A stretch of DNA of 64,000 nucleotides, from assembly GCA_033220425.1 (NCBI GenBank), contig CM065647.1:4030001-4094000 (forward strand), in the 5' to 3' direction. A program made the position numbers and the translations under genes. The notes beneath the pieces were generated by a model that worked only from the letters and a program-made list of their open reading frames with translations, was not told where the DNA came from and did not search any database. Below, piece after piece: positions 1 through 10,616 of this stretch (the stretch's first letter is position 1; every line of letters starts with the position of its first letter). The DNA comes from Lepraria neglecta. Lineage: Eukaryota; Ascomycota; Lecanoromycetes; Lecanorales; Stereocaulaceae.

Positions 1-681
1 ACATGCCCAACGCAGCGGCCAGTGGTTTCGATATGGAGAATTTGACATCGCCTATGCTGTTGCGGCAACTAGCGCCTAGAGGTGGCAATAGGACAAGTGA
101 GGAGGCGAGCCCTTTGGGTCTCAGCCGGTACTTCTTTGATGGCGGGGTGGGGATCAAGCGGTATGAAAGTCAGGGTGAGATGAGTTGGAAAGATGCGTAG
201 AGACAGAAGGGTCGGTGAGGAAGGACATGTGCTTGTGTGCAATCTTTCGGAAAAATGATCTTGCCGTTGAATTAAAAAGCCTGGTGTTCTGGGCGGGGAA
301 CGTTGTCTGCAGTCTAAAACCCTGCCACATTGAGCCAATCAAGCTTAGAATGGCAATCTTTCGCAGTCACATCCCTAGTGTTTCTATTTCTTCATGAAGT
401 CCCTTGTCCCTTGTCCTTTGAAACGTCTGAGCTTTTATAAGGCATTGTTAGAATTGAAAATCGGCTTTGTGTGGCATCGTTGGGCGAGTCTTTGTACTAC
501 AAGGAGCTCATTGATCGACATCAAACTCATTGTTCGCAGACATGCACAATCATGATTGCGCTGTATTAAAGATGATGGTCAGTCATTCTTTTACTCTTCA
601 CGAACCTCTGAGTCCCATACTTCAAGTCGCTCTTCATTCAACTGGACTAACTACAACTCAAAAACCACCAACTCAGCAACC

Positions 682-957
682 ATGTGCCTCCTCAAAATGT
701 ACCTCCACTCTCGGTGCCGCCACATCCTCCACAAAAAGTGCTTATTGCAATGCCAGAATTTCGACGCACAGATGTCTTCGTGCCAGGACAAACCTCACCG
801 AATCATCCAAAAGGTTCTAGTAGTCAACCGCCCCTTATTTCCATCCTGCCACAATGAGGAAAAAGCTGCAATAATGATGGCATACCATGCACGAGAGAAT
901 TCTATGGTTAGAAATACTAAGCGGTGGAACTGGGAACCGAAGAAGATTTTGAGATGA
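682..957 (+). CDS. Small Cys/His-containing hypothetical protein (91 aa)
   Basis: Single-exon reading from an ATG at 682. The product starts MCLLKMYLHSRCRHILHKKC, continues with further Cys residues (LLQCQN, SSCQD, PSCHN) and ends in a basic tail. An N-terminal Met-Cys followed by a Cys-x-His pair and later Cys pairs is common in small fungal proteins of unknown function that look metal-binding. No signal peptide is evident. The region to 1605 downstream has only short overlapping ORFs. It could be an exon of a longer gene or a chance ORF, so confidence is low. Confidence 0.35.
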   Translation: MCLLKMYLHSRCRHILHKKCLLQCQNFDAQMSSCQDKPHRIIQKVLVVNRPLFPSCHNEEKAAIMMAYHARENSMVRNTKRWNWEPKKILR

Positions 958-1605
958 GGGTGAAGATGGGAGAGGCTATGGAGACGGAGTTGAAGAGGCT
1001 GAAGGCGAAGTGTTATGGTGATGAGGGCGAGAGTGCTGTGGAGAGAGATTGTCAGCGTCCGGTGCGAGGACTTTCTACCGGTGAAGAGAGACTTGACAAG
1101 GTTGAAGGAGAGGAATTTCGGATATACGGATGAAACTTCTGCAAAGCCAGATATTAGGCCCAGTGCTCGGCTAGAAAGCTGTCCGAGAGTGCATTGTTTG
1201 ACGTTTCTTACCTGCCTCGTTCTCGCATGCAATACAATATGAAGAAGCTTTCTAAAACTCGAATCATCATTTGGCGCCTTTCCCGACTTTTTATATGCTG
1301 GGTTGGATTATTTGTTATATTAATCCTCTGACCAATTGTCTTCATGTCGACCTGCTTGACAGTTGGTCCAAAAGGATGTATTCGGCGGTGCTCATCACCG
1401 AGATCGTTCCTTATGGATTGTTTGAGCCCGATAGACCTGTTCGATTGCTGTCAATCTGTTTGCCAAAAAGGCCCTTCAAATATTTCTCTTATCTCAATTG
1501 TACATCAGGGTAGGTTACCCTCGGCTCGTACCACATTGCCGATAACTGCCAAAGTCTTTGCAGAAGAACAAGAATAATTATGTCAGAATATTGCTGCTAG
1601 TCGAC

Positions 1606-2169
1606 ATGGACCCTGAAAAAGTGAGATTCTCTCAAGATCCTGTCTCACTATACTGATTGCTCCGCCAGGATGAAGAAACCATTTCGGAACATTCGCAAAG
1701 CTCTGATGATGCTCGCCTTGAAATACATCAGCCAGCCGGCAAGGCTCTGACGGCCCTCACCTTCCCAGCAAGCGGGTCTCCACCGATGCTGGTCCTGCTG
1801 AGGACGAAAGCCGTAGACGGTTCGAATAGCCATGAGCCAGACTCCGATGATTTCTGGGCCAAGGCAGAGGAAACCGAATACAATAGGCAGCAATTTACAT
1901 TAGTCAACCAAGTCCCGCCAAAATTTAATGGGCTGTGGTGTCTCTTTTGGAATTCGGACGAAGAAAATGGGCCTGCAAACTCACGCTTAATCGGTGCATA
2001 TGGAGATTTGTTCGTGGCAAAGATGGATGCTTTGAGCTCTAAGATGAATGGACGTGACATTCATGAGCACGTACCAGAGGACTGGGAGCAAAGCAAGACT
2101 TTTGCGAAAGTCTTAAACACCTTTGAACACTATACGCTTGATGCATTTGATGACGACTGTCTGTGGTGA
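1606..2169 (+). CDS. Two-exon hypothetical protein (171 aa) with a five-codon first exon
   Basis: Join 1606-1620 and 1669-2169. The ATG at 1606 opens a five-codon exon (MDPEK) that ends exactly at a GTGAGA donor. The 48 bp intron has a TACTGATT branch-like site and a CCAG acceptor, and phase 0 is kept into a 167-residue open exon ending in a TGA. The product is acidic (runs such as DEET, EPDSDD, DAFDDD) with a Trp/Phe-containing centre (GLWCLFWNSDEENG). I do not recognise a family; no signal peptide or membrane segment is seen, so it is probably cytosolic or nuclear. The clean splice join favours a real gene; the alternative is that only the second exon is coding. Confidence 0.55.
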
Positions 2170-2415
2170 CATTTGAGTTTGTTGTGCTCACGATGGTTTG
2201 TCTTTGCTCTATTTGGTATTCCCGTCTGCCACCGTCAACTATACATATGCATCGGTTTGGCATGGTTGATTGACAACCTCAATCAAGTACGCGAAGCCAA
2301 TGTTGGGAGAGTACCCGCGAGCACGAACCAAAGAATTACGCGACGTCTAATCTCCTCCGGAAGAGAAGGGTGGGCGCTAGCAATCGTAACTTTGAAGCAA
2401 TCTCCTACTGCTTGC

Positions 2416-3671
2416 ATGTTTGAAGTTGGTTCAGAAGACTTTGGCATGAACACTGGAATTCTAGCCATCATCATGCATCAACTACCTTATCAGTTCAAAG
2501 GTCTCCCCGTTCTCACCACCATCATGTACCTTTTGGATCTGGTACTGTTCATCATCTGCCCTACCTTGACGATAATTCGCTGGACAACGTATCCACAAGC
2601 AGCTATTCGCAAGACAGCAGGCAACGTTGATGAAATCGCCTTGCATTGAGCTCCTCCAATTACTTTTCTCACCTTGACAGCTTTAACTAGACTAATTATA
2701 AGCAATTCTAAGTAGGGCGGTCACGCTTGGTCGCTGGTAGCCTACGTTATGTGGTGGTTTGGAATTGCCTTCATGATCACTAGTTGTAATGGCGCTATGT
2801 TCACAAGTATCGAATACTACTGAAAAGGTCTATAGGCATAGCTGTCTGCGTTATGCTCTTCCGGACAAATGTCACCGACGACCGAAGCATGTCCGCGTCA
2901 CTCGTCCCACCCATTTTGGCGTTGCAACAGCCGCTGTTGTAGGAGGCCTACTATGCAACTATTCATACGACATCTCGCCTCGACTTGCGGTTCCAGTCAT
3001 CATCGTTGGGTATTTCCTGGCTGGTCTCGCCATCTGGCTGCCAATCATCCTGTACGGTGTATACTTCCATCGACTCTTGGCCGTTGGAGGGCCTGAGCCG
3101 GCGAAACGTCCCAATCTCATGATGCTGGTAAGCTGACACACCATCATTTACCAACAAGATGCTTGCTGACACCATCAAACCAGGTCGGACCGTTCGGCCA
3201 GAGCGCTGCCCAAACCAAGATGGACTTTGCTGGGTACCACAGAGGCACTTTTCTGACCTCCACAGCTGCTCCGAGTGTTAAATTTGCTGGCATCCTCTTC
3301 GCTCTACTGCTTCTGGGTCACGATTTTTTCTGGATCTTTTGTGCCCTAGTTGACATTCTAGAGGGAGTCTTTAGGCGGGAATTGAGCTACCCCCTCGTTT
3401 GGTGGACCACCATCTTCCCAGTTGGTACGTCTTCACAGGATCTTGTAGCCTCAGTGTGGAATTGCTGACCTACTTGTCTCACTCAGCCACAATGGCCACA
3501 GCCTTCTTATCCTTGTCGATCGCAATGGATTCTCCGACGTTTCGCGTCTTGACCACAGCGTTGCTCTTGATTTTACTCGTCGACTACTTCATTAGTTGGG
3601 GGTTTACGATATGGTGTAGTATTAAAGGTGACTTGCTTATCAAAAAACGAAGAATTGGAGAGACCGAATGA
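2416..3671 (+). pseudogene. Decayed TDT-family membrane transporter (C4-dicarboxylate/malate transporter-like)
   Basis: The conceptual product follows the fungal TDT family (malate/C4-dicarboxylate carriers, relatives of sulfite pump SSU1): FGMNTGILAIIMHQLPYQF as first membrane segment, then LDLVLFIICP, RWTTYP, GGHAW, YVMWWFG, VATAAVVGG, VGPFGQSAAQ and FPVATMATAFLSLSIAMDSP near the end. Introns at 3128-3183 and 3425-3486 have good GT-AG signals and keep frame; another probably ends near 2834. The gene is broken: in frame with the first exon there is a TGA at 2647-2649 and a TAG immediately before GGHAW, both where the family usually has non-stop residues, and a one-base frame change lies near 2925 between SLVPPIL and VATAA. 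TGG-to-TGA/TAG changes fit RIP-type mutation. A base-call error could explain the frameshift but not both stops. The true start upstream of 2416 is uncertain. Confidence 0.75.
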
Positions 3672-4016
3672 GAAACTGGTATGAGCGAACGAATTACCTG
3701 TATATGTAGCAGTATGAAGCTAGCATAATGCTCGGCGAGCATGACGAACTAGGAAAACAACAAGGGTTCATGGTTAATACATCACCACAAACACTGAGAG
3801 AGCAATAGTCTGCAACAGAAGATGATCATAAAGCTGCATCTCGTTATATTGAGATCTCGCTGCTAAGCGAGTGAAACGGCTCATTTGGCCTTCTTTTTGT
3901 TATGTAATCCAAAATCTAACCTCCACCTATAAAAATCCCAAGCCCCAAGAATCGAATGGTATAGAATAATAATGTCCATCAAGCATAAAGGTGTTTTTGT
4001 CATAAACGCAAGACAT

Positions 4017-5243
4017 CTAGTCATGCAAGTTACTCGCGCACTTCCCAGCAATGCAAATCCACTCCCCAGCGCAGTTATCATACGACTGGCACGGATCACC
4101 GATGCATCCGTTCCAGGATGCACAGCCGGCGTATGAGGCTGCCATTTGTTGCGTGTACGCCATGCCTGGCGTCCACGTCTTTCCTTTTGAGCTCCCTCCG
4201 TTGACGGCTGGTGCTGAGGATGGGGTTGGTTTTAAGATTGCTGTCACGAGTGTGGTTGGTGTAGGAGGTGAAGGAACTGCAGGGTTTAAGGCTGCTTTCT
4301 CTTGTACGGGAACAACTGGCACGGGCGAGGGTACGGGTGCAGGTGCAGGTGCAGGTGCAGGTGATGGCGAGGGAGATGGGGAGGCGGCGGGGATCACTTC
4401 AGCTTTGATCTGCTGAGGTTGGTTGTTCTGCCCTGGCTGGGAGCCTGCTGGAGGGTTGATGACTGGCGGAGACGGCCTCACGGGCGTAGTTGGGACAGGG
4501 GTGCTTGTGGTTGAGCTAGGTGATGGAGCTGGAGCTGGAGACCCGCCACCGCGTGAGGAGGAGCCACCGGAGCAGAGGCCGCTGGTGTTAGGGTTGGGGA
4601 ACACCATGCCGGCAGATGGACTGTTGTGGCAGGTGCTGCCGTCCCAGAGAGCGCCGCTGTTGACTGGTAGGTTGGTTGGAGGATTGCGAATGATGGTTTG
4701 ATCTTCAACTGCGCCGAAGTCGTCTTCACAGGTTATCTGGATTGCTCCGCCGTTGGTGTCAGAGCCGATCCAGAGGTCAATGTGGGTCAACCCGTTGGCA
4801 AGGTCGGTGACTGCAAAGGGGTTAGTTTGCCAAATTCAGCGTACTATGATAGATGAGACTTACTGCATTGCAGGCAATGATCGTTGTATCGGAAGTATTT
4901 TTGAAAGTAGGGGAGATAGATGATTTCACATTCCTTGAAGTTGGTGTTGGTCAAGGCTGTTGCAAAAGTTTCTGGGTCTTCATAGGTTCCACTGCCTGCA
5001 GATCGTCAGGATATCTTCTTAGACGTGAAGACTGAGATTTGACCAGGCCATACCTCCAGCAGTTCCACCATTGTTCCCCTGTCCAGTTGGAGAGGTGCCA
5101 CTGCACCCAAAAGATGTCGTATCGCTGTTACCATCGGGGTATCCATAAAAGGTGAATTTCACACCGGTTTCGGCGGTACAGCTTTGCGAGTAAACGAATT
5201 GAAAAAGTAAGGAGTGAATAACGGCAAGAAGAAAGAGTGACAT
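4017..5243 (-). CDS. Secreted Cys-rich protein with Pro/Ala-rich linker (371 aa)
   Basis: Three exons on the minus strand: 5243-5054, 4995-4864 and 4810-4017, with introns of 58 and 53 bp carrying GTATGG and GTAAGT donors and all phases consistent. Residues 1-20 form a signal peptide ending at FVYSQSC. Then comes a conserved fungal secreted domain with TFYGYPDG, YEDPETFATA, ECEIIYLPYFQKYFRYNDHC and THIDLWIGSD, resembling the double-psi beta-barrel-like secreted proteins common in plant-associated ascomycetes. A long Ser/Pro/Ala/Thr-rich linker with PAPAP runs follows, then a C-terminal Cys-rich block (GCASWNGCIGDPC, CAGEWICIAGKC). The layout of catalytic or binding domain, linker and Cys knot suggests an extracellular wall- or matrix-binding protein. 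Function unknown; gene model strong. Confidence 0.8.
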
Positions 5244-5272
5244 CTTGCCAGAAGATCAGATATATGAGCAGA

Positions 5273-5335
5273 GAATGAATGAATGAATGAATTGAAGTAA
5301 GTAAAAGTGAATGACTGAATGACTGAATGAATGGC
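5273..5335. repeat. GAAT/GACT tetranucleotide microsatellite
   Basis: Imperfect (GAAT)n and (GACTGAAT)n tracts directly upstream of the secreted-protein ATG at 5243 (minus strand), so inside its likely 5' leader or promoter. Confidence 0.8.
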
Positions 5336-5469
5336 TGCCAGCAGAGGGGCTTGGGAAGGACAGGAAAGACAGGATGAAGAGAAAAGAAAAGTGCTATGAG
5401 GAAATGAGGGTTATTGTACATTTTCGCCGAAGGATACGAAAGGAGCTCTAATCCCATTGAGGCCATTTA

Positions 5470-6525
5470 CCCCGTGAAGAGGCTCAAAGGATTACCTGAA
5501 GGAGGGGGAAGGAAGGTGCTGATTCGTCTGAAACCTGCTGACGGATGCACCCCCTAAGCAACTAACGCTCGTCGGAAGAGAAGTAGCTGGCGGTAGATCG
5601 TGACTGGCGCATGGCAATTCGACGAATGAAATACATGCTTGCCAAGTGTTGGAATTCGAAACGTTGTTTCAAGCAGCTTATTCGTGTCTGATTCGTCGGT
5701 GGCGTGGTCCTGGGCACAGGCAATGTCAGGGGTAAATTTTTTCTTCTGGGGGGCTAGCAAGGGAAGATCGCCCCTAAAGATTGGGTAGCGAATAAGCGAT
5801 TGGAGGGCATGCATACGGGGCGCGTACTGGTGGCGGCCCCACCCGAGATCTCAGGCTAATCAGCTGCAGCCAATGGGGACCAAATCTTGAAACATCAACA
5901 AGCTGTCAGCACGCATGGCTGTGTCCCAACGCAGGATGTGCGAGCGTTTATGCCTTGGGAAGTTAGTCTTGGTAAAGACCGAATTCATCGTGATACTCCC
6001 TAACCCTGCTCTCCGTATTTGCTTTTAGGTCAGCATTGCCTTAGGAAGGATGAAACCTGCATCTGCGGCGTCGTCTTGGCTACCCCGTACCCCTGATGCA
6101 GACACCAAAAGTCGAGGCATTCTGCTGAAGTGCTCTCAGGGCCTAGCCTTGTCGGAGCCCTTGGTCGCAGAAAACCTAGATCATCTAGAGTCATGGTCCT
6201 TGCTTACCCTCATTGCAGTTCCTGGCATAATCTATAACAAGCTACTCTACAGATATACGCATCCTTCACATGTTTCTTCGAACAAGCAACTAATCATCAG
6301 CTCTTCAATTGATGATACTCGGATGTCTGACTGTCTCGATCTTTGGTAAGCAGCTTGAGATTCTGGTGACGTAAGATACTGGCCGGGCCACCGGCGTTTT
6401 CGCCACAGTCAACATGCAATGTCGGAGAAGTCTCGCCTTGTAGAATTTGACAAAACACTCGAGAAGAAACAAATTATATATACTATCCGAACATTATCTC
6501 ATTCCTAGACTGATCTAGTGCAACT
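5470..6525. other. Intergenic region, no gene seen
   Basis: Only short ORFs without recognisable motifs on either strand. It separates the divergent starts of the secreted protein (minus) and the amidohydrolase (plus), so it must hold both promoters. An AT-rich stretch with TATATATA near 6475 lies about 50 bp before the amidohydrolase ATG. Confidence 0.5.
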
Positions 6526-7539
6526 ATGGCAAGCGGTTGGATTGATATCCACGGGCACTTTACGCCTCCTACATCTTCAAAGGACCGAGAAGCGCGATGG
6601 CATGCCATGCGGAAAGCAAATTTTATGGTCCCAGAACCCTTTGAATGGACACCAGAGTCTACGCTTTCCTATCTCGACAAAGCTGGGATTGCCATGCAAA
6701 TGCTAAGCAATCTCCCAAAGCAACTCGATGCCTTGAAGGACTCAAACGACTACGCTGCCTCACTCGTGGCGAAATATTCATCACGCTTTGGTCTCCTCGC
6801 CGCCTTACCTACCAATGACCCTGCAGCAGCTCTTGCTGAGATAGAGCGCGCTTCAAATCAGCTCCACGCGGATGGTTTCGCTGTCACCTGCAATTACAAT
6901 GGCGTCTACTTGGGAGACCCCAGCCTCAACGATGTCTGGGCTGAGCTGAACCGTCTGCACGCAGTCGTATTCATCCATCCAGATGCTTACGCCCCTGCCT
7001 CGCTGGGTCGCCCAAGCCCGTTAATCGAAGTCGCCTTCGAAACAGCTCGGACTGTTGTGGACATGCTCTACGCAGGCATCTTTCGGAGGTATCCCAAGAT
7101 TCGTTTCATAGTAGCTCACTGTGGCGGTGCACTCCCGGTGCTGTCGGGTCGTCTGAAACTTCTTGGTACGGAGTCATGGGTGCCTAACCCGAATAAAATC
7201 ACGCAGGACGAAATTCGGGAACAGCTGGCTGGATTATACCTTGATACAGCGGCGACTGCTCCGACTGGGATGGCGCCGGCGTTGCATATGGTTTCGCCGG
7301 ATCATTTGGTGTATGGTGCAGATTGTGGTGTCCCTTGCTCGACAGAGTCCACCATGGAGGCGAACAAGAAGGCTGTCCTTGATTATGACGGCTTATCAAA
7401 GGAACAGCGTGATGCAATAGGTCGGAATGTGCTGTCTCTGTTTCCGGCTGCTACTGGAAGGTTGGGGAGGAAAGACCGAGGCCCAGTTGACTCTCGCCAC
7501 TCTTTTGGGGTCAATGGGCTGTCAGGGTCCACTCGTTGA
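6526..7539 (+). CDS. Amidohydrolase-2 family metal-dependent (de)carboxylase/hydrolase, ACMSD-like (337 aa)
   Basis: Intronless ORF of the amidohydrolase-2 TIM-barrel family that includes ACMSD, gamma-resorcylate decarboxylase and fungal 6-methylsalicylate decarboxylases. The metal-ligand set is visible: H9-G-H11 in DIHGHFTPP, H151 in VFIHPDAY, H198 in FIVAHCGGALP and D266 in LVYGADCGVP. Length matches the family. The ATG at 6526 immediately precedes the first beta strand, as in homologues. The protein is expected to be cytosolic and to decarboxylate or hydrolyse a small aromatic or cyclic acid using Zn2+; the substrate cannot be read from sequence. About 25 residues after the usual end (FPAATGRLG) are a basic, low-complexity extension. 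No polyketide synthase is in the window, so a link to 6-MSA metabolism is not supported here. Confidence 0.9.
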   Translation: MASGWIDIHGHFTPPTSSKDREARWHAMRKANFMVPEPFEWTPESTLSYLDKAGIAMQMLSNLPKQLDALKDSNDYAASLVAKYSSRFGLLAALPTNDPAAALAEIERASNQLHADGFAVTCNYNGVYLGDPSLNDVWAELNRLHAVVFIHPDAYAPASLGRPSPLIEVAFETARTVVDMLYAGIFRRYPKIRFIVAHCGGALPVLSGRLKLLGTESWVPNPNKITQDEIREQLAGLYLDTAATAPTGMAPALHMVSPDHLVYGADCGVPCSTESTMEANKKAVLDYDGLSKEQRDAIGRNVLSLFPAATGRLGRKDRGPVDSRHSFGVNGLSGSTR

Positions 7540-8239
7540 AAACCCACGCGGCTGAGAGCGCGTATCTGCTTCGAATATAACCAGTATAATCAAAGATGAT
7601 GGTAAATGCCTTGGCTATGGAATCTGAATGACTCTGCTTGAAAAGCAGGATTTTTTCTCATTCTAGGCTTGACTTGCACTTTCCTTAGCAATCTATCCAT
7701 CCAAGAATTCCGCCGCGAAGGTTCTTTCTGCCCTTTATCTCCTTGCTTTCGATTGTCATTGCTATTGGACCGCCTCATAAAAGACTGAGCAATGTGATAT
7801 TTAAATCCAGCCGATACTTCTTGCGCACATTGATCAAGGCTTTTTCGCACCAAAATTCGTGTTTTCGAGTTTTGAGATTAACACCTCCCCCATTCTTCGC
7901 GCGCTTCCCAGCCGCACTGGCAATCAGGATTCCGTGTATCAAAGTGAGACGATTGTGGCTAGCAATCAAGCGCCAGTCGCAAATTCGCAATGCGCCATAA
8001 ACATTGACTGGCTTGTCGGCACAATCAGGCGCCTGCAAGCTCAACTGACACTTCGGGGATATTACGTGGGATGTCTCACGCGCGTGGGTGATAACGGAAA
8101 GCAATTGCTCGCATACCCTTTGATAAGACCGAGATTTATAATCGCAACTGAAATAAACAGAATATATGAATAGGCTCGGATGTTCTGATCGATACGCGAC
8201 ATTCTCGACCAATTTCGCTCAGTCTTTGACTCCACGACT
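7540..8239. other. Intergenic region, no gene seen
   Basis: Overlapping short ORFs on both strands without family motifs or splice-consistent joins. It lies between two plus-strand genes and should include the terminator of the amidohydrolase and the promoter of the secreted protein at 8240. Confidence 0.45.
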
Positions 8240-9079
8240 ATGCATATCCAACACATAGTAGGGCATACCAGCAAAATATTACTCTGGTTCTTCCTCTTTC
8301 ATCTCTCAACCTGCGCACCTTCGACGCCAACTTTCCTTACCACTGGACCCGATTACGCCTCTCCCAACCTAGCATTTCCACCACTTCCGTCAGCAGCAAC
8401 AAACCTCACAGCCAGCAATGGCGCCAGCAACGGCAACTGTGCAGCCCCTAAAGACTGGCCAGCTTGGTTTGCACCCAACTGGCTTGTCGAAGACTGCTAT
8501 GCGGCTCTGCAACAACTCTATATGAGAGAAACCATGACACATAAGAATCAGCGATTCGAGTTTCTCGCACAAGGCGCTTCGCAGACTCTGACCAAATTGC
8601 CAACCCAAAGGACTCCGAGGAAATATACAGTTAGTATGTTGTATTGATTTGGTAACAGGAAATTGTTAGGAAGCTGACATCGATGAGACACCTGCGTCTT
8701 GACAATCATGATGCGGGATTGGTTTGGCCCTGGAGAGTTACCAGGTAACACTGGACCATATCCAAAGCCGCAGACGGACGTTAGCACATACCAGAAAATT
8801 TGGGTTGCTGCTCGAAATCTCGAGAGTGAATGCACCGAGACCCGCTCGCCGGGGTGGGGTGTTTTAGGTGAGAAGGCTCTAGACTGTCAGAGTCTGAATT
8901 GTATTTAGAGGCCACTAACTTTATGTGGACGTTTAGGCGATAGATCTGCAATGGGCATCTTTGTTTGGGCTACTGATTCCTATATCAATGCGAAAGTTAA
9001 GAGTGTTCCTGTTTTTACGTCTTTGCTAGGACTTAATATATCGGAGGTTGCGAGTCCAGGTTCAGTAGAGACAAGCTGA
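8240..9079 (+). CDS. Secreted fungal protein with RTPRKY motif (238 aa)
   Basis: Join 8240-8633, 8688-8867 and 8937-9079; introns of 54 bp (GTATGT donor, GCTGAC branch) and 69 bp (GTGAGA donor, CACTAAC branch), both phase 1, give one open frame. The product has a hydrophobic N-terminal signal (ILLWFFLFHLSTCA), an Asn/Ser-rich spacer, then a pattern known from a fungal secreted family of unknown function: W-x-x-W near DWPAWFAPNW, VEDCYAALQ, FEFLAQGA, RTPRKYTVNTCVLTIM, DVSTYQKIWVAA, and MGIFVWATDS at the end. Conserved Cys residues suggest disulfides. Related proteins are often annotated only as hypothetical. The first ATG at 8240 is chosen because it precedes the signal peptide. Confidence 0.8.
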
Positions 9080-9382
9080 AATCGTTTAGAGGCGAAGGCA
9101 ACAATCACGTGGGACGTAAAGATCTTAATGAAAGGAAAGACAAAGTCAGCGAATGCAGTACTTGAGAGAATCAACACGCACGGATGACGTATGAATAGCA
9201 TCTCGAGATTAGCTTTCTGTAGCATTTTCTGGATAATTCGATTCTGGCTCGTTCTTGAATATGCTGTATGGATTTGAAACCGAAGAACTTCAATGTTTGG
9301 CTTTGTACCTAACGACCATCTGCTTCTAACTTTCCGTTCCTCTGTTGATTGAGGTACCGTGCTGCGGCCTTTTATCCGCCCT

Positions 9383-10309
9383 TCAAGCTCGTCCGCGAGA
9401 CCCATCACGACCAGGTCCTCTGCAACGGCTGCCTCTGCCCCTGCCCCTTCCGTGGAAGACACTTCTGCCACTGGGGGGGCCTCTTCCTCCGAAGACGCCT
9501 CTGCTGATGGAAGCTCCTCTGACGGCCCCTCTACCCCTAGGCGTACCTCTACTCGCTCGCCCCCGACCTCGATTGGGCTCCCCGTTATAATTCCCTGCAA
9601 GCCTGGTGTTGGGGAATTGGCTTGATGCTTCCTGCGGAGCTGAGAACTGCGTGTTGTTGGTATTCTCGACAATCCCTAGCCTCTGACATTCCGCCTCGGA
9701 CAGCTCCAAATCGCCTTCTCCAGTCACTCGCTTTGCATATAAACGAGATGTGCTTGCCCCGGATCCTTGTCGTCTCCATGTGATCTCGAACCTCAGAGAG
9801 TCGTGTCCATGATCATCCGGCTGACCACAGACAATTCTTGGTACGGTAACCGGAAGTCCCAATAAAATCATCTCCATCCACTCATTCATGGCCTGAATGG
9901 CGAAAGGATATAGGCCGTCCTCCGGAGGGGGGAAAGAGTGATTGTGGATATTGTAGGTGCAGTAGAACGTCGCCTCCCAGGCGCCCCAATAGAAGTGGGC
10001 AATGCAAGGGATGTTCCAAGAGATTTCCGCCGTGGCTGGATCTTCTGTGTTTGAGGTTTCGTCCGTCGACGAAGCTGAGCTATCTTCCGAACCCTTTGCC
10101 GAAGTATTTATAAGGAGATCCTCCTCCAAGTCTGTTGTCGATTCATCACTGGTATGTTCATGTGGTAGCCAGCCACTGACGTCTGGCTTGTGTTGTGTAG
10201 GTACTATCTCAATGCGGCCCTCTGTGGGCTCGCTCCTTCCAGTTGTTGTGCACATCCATTTGATGCTGTAGGTGCCGAGGATTGTCTTGGTATCTTGCAC
10301 CTCATCCAT
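9383..10309 (-). CDS. Protein with C-terminal RG/RGG-rich tail (308 aa)
   Basis: Single open frame with ATG at 10309. The N-terminal ~200 residues are of no family I recognise (TYSIKWMCTTTGRSEP, an acidic Ser/Thr/Asp/Glu stretch, then CIAHFYWGAWEATFYC and LRFEITWRRQG), with several Trp and Cys. The last ~75 residues are Arg/Gly-rich: GRGRASRG, RGRGAVRG, GVFGGRG, FHGRGRGRG. RGG tails usually bind RNA and are arginine-methylated in eukaryotes, so a nuclear or ribonucleoprotein role is a fair guess, not shown. The GC-rich tail produces long ORFs on the opposite strand, which I treat as shadows. A further 3' exon cannot be excluded. Confidence 0.65.
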   Translation of the reverse strand: MDEVQDTKTILGTYSIKWMCTTTGRSEPTEGRIEIVPTQHKPDVSGWLPHEHTSDESTTDLEEDLLINTSAKGSEDSSASSTDETSNTEDPATAEISWNIPCIAHFYWGAWEATFYCTYNIHNHSFPPPEDGLYPFAIQAMNEWMEMILLGLPVTVPRIVCGQPDDHGHDSLRFEITWRRQGSGASTSRLYAKRVTGEGDLELSEAECQRLGIVENTNNTQFSAPQEASSQFPNTRLAGNYNGEPNRGRGRASRGTPRGRGAVRGASISRGVFGGRGPPSGRSVFHGRGRGRGSRCRGPGRDGSRGRA

Positions 10310-10616
10310 GGTGGTGCATGTAGAGGGTATGCGTGGCGGTTGGTTTGACCAGTATGGTAGTTGTTATTTGGGGGAAGGTAGAAAGAAAACACCGTGGGCT
10401 TGGGAGAAAGAAATATATGCACCACAGGTGTTGATTGCTAGCCTTGTTTTGATCATGGTGGCTCAAGGCAAGGATCTGTGATGAATGATTTGAACACCTT
10501 CTGCAAACTTCCCAGCAGCTGGCTGGACCAACAACCAAGAGCGGGTCAAGGGCCCGTTTGTGGTTGGAACTCCTGCTTGATTGTGAAGGAAAGGAGACCA
10601 CACCAGGCCTGCTGCC

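Noticed and set aside
4051-4701. Plus-strand Gly-rich ORFs (MQIHSP..., MFCPGW...)
   Set aside because: They are antisense shadows of the Pro/Ala-rich linker of the minus-strand secreted protein, whose splice-consistent model with signal peptide is far better supported.
6526-7539. Assignment of the amidohydrolase specifically as 6-methylsalicylate decarboxylase
   Set aside because: The metal ligands define the family only; no polyketide synthase or other pathway gene is nearby.
9345-9625. Plus-strand Pro/Ser-rich ORFs near 9.4 kb
   Set aside because: They are opposite-strand shadows of the GC-rich RGG tail.
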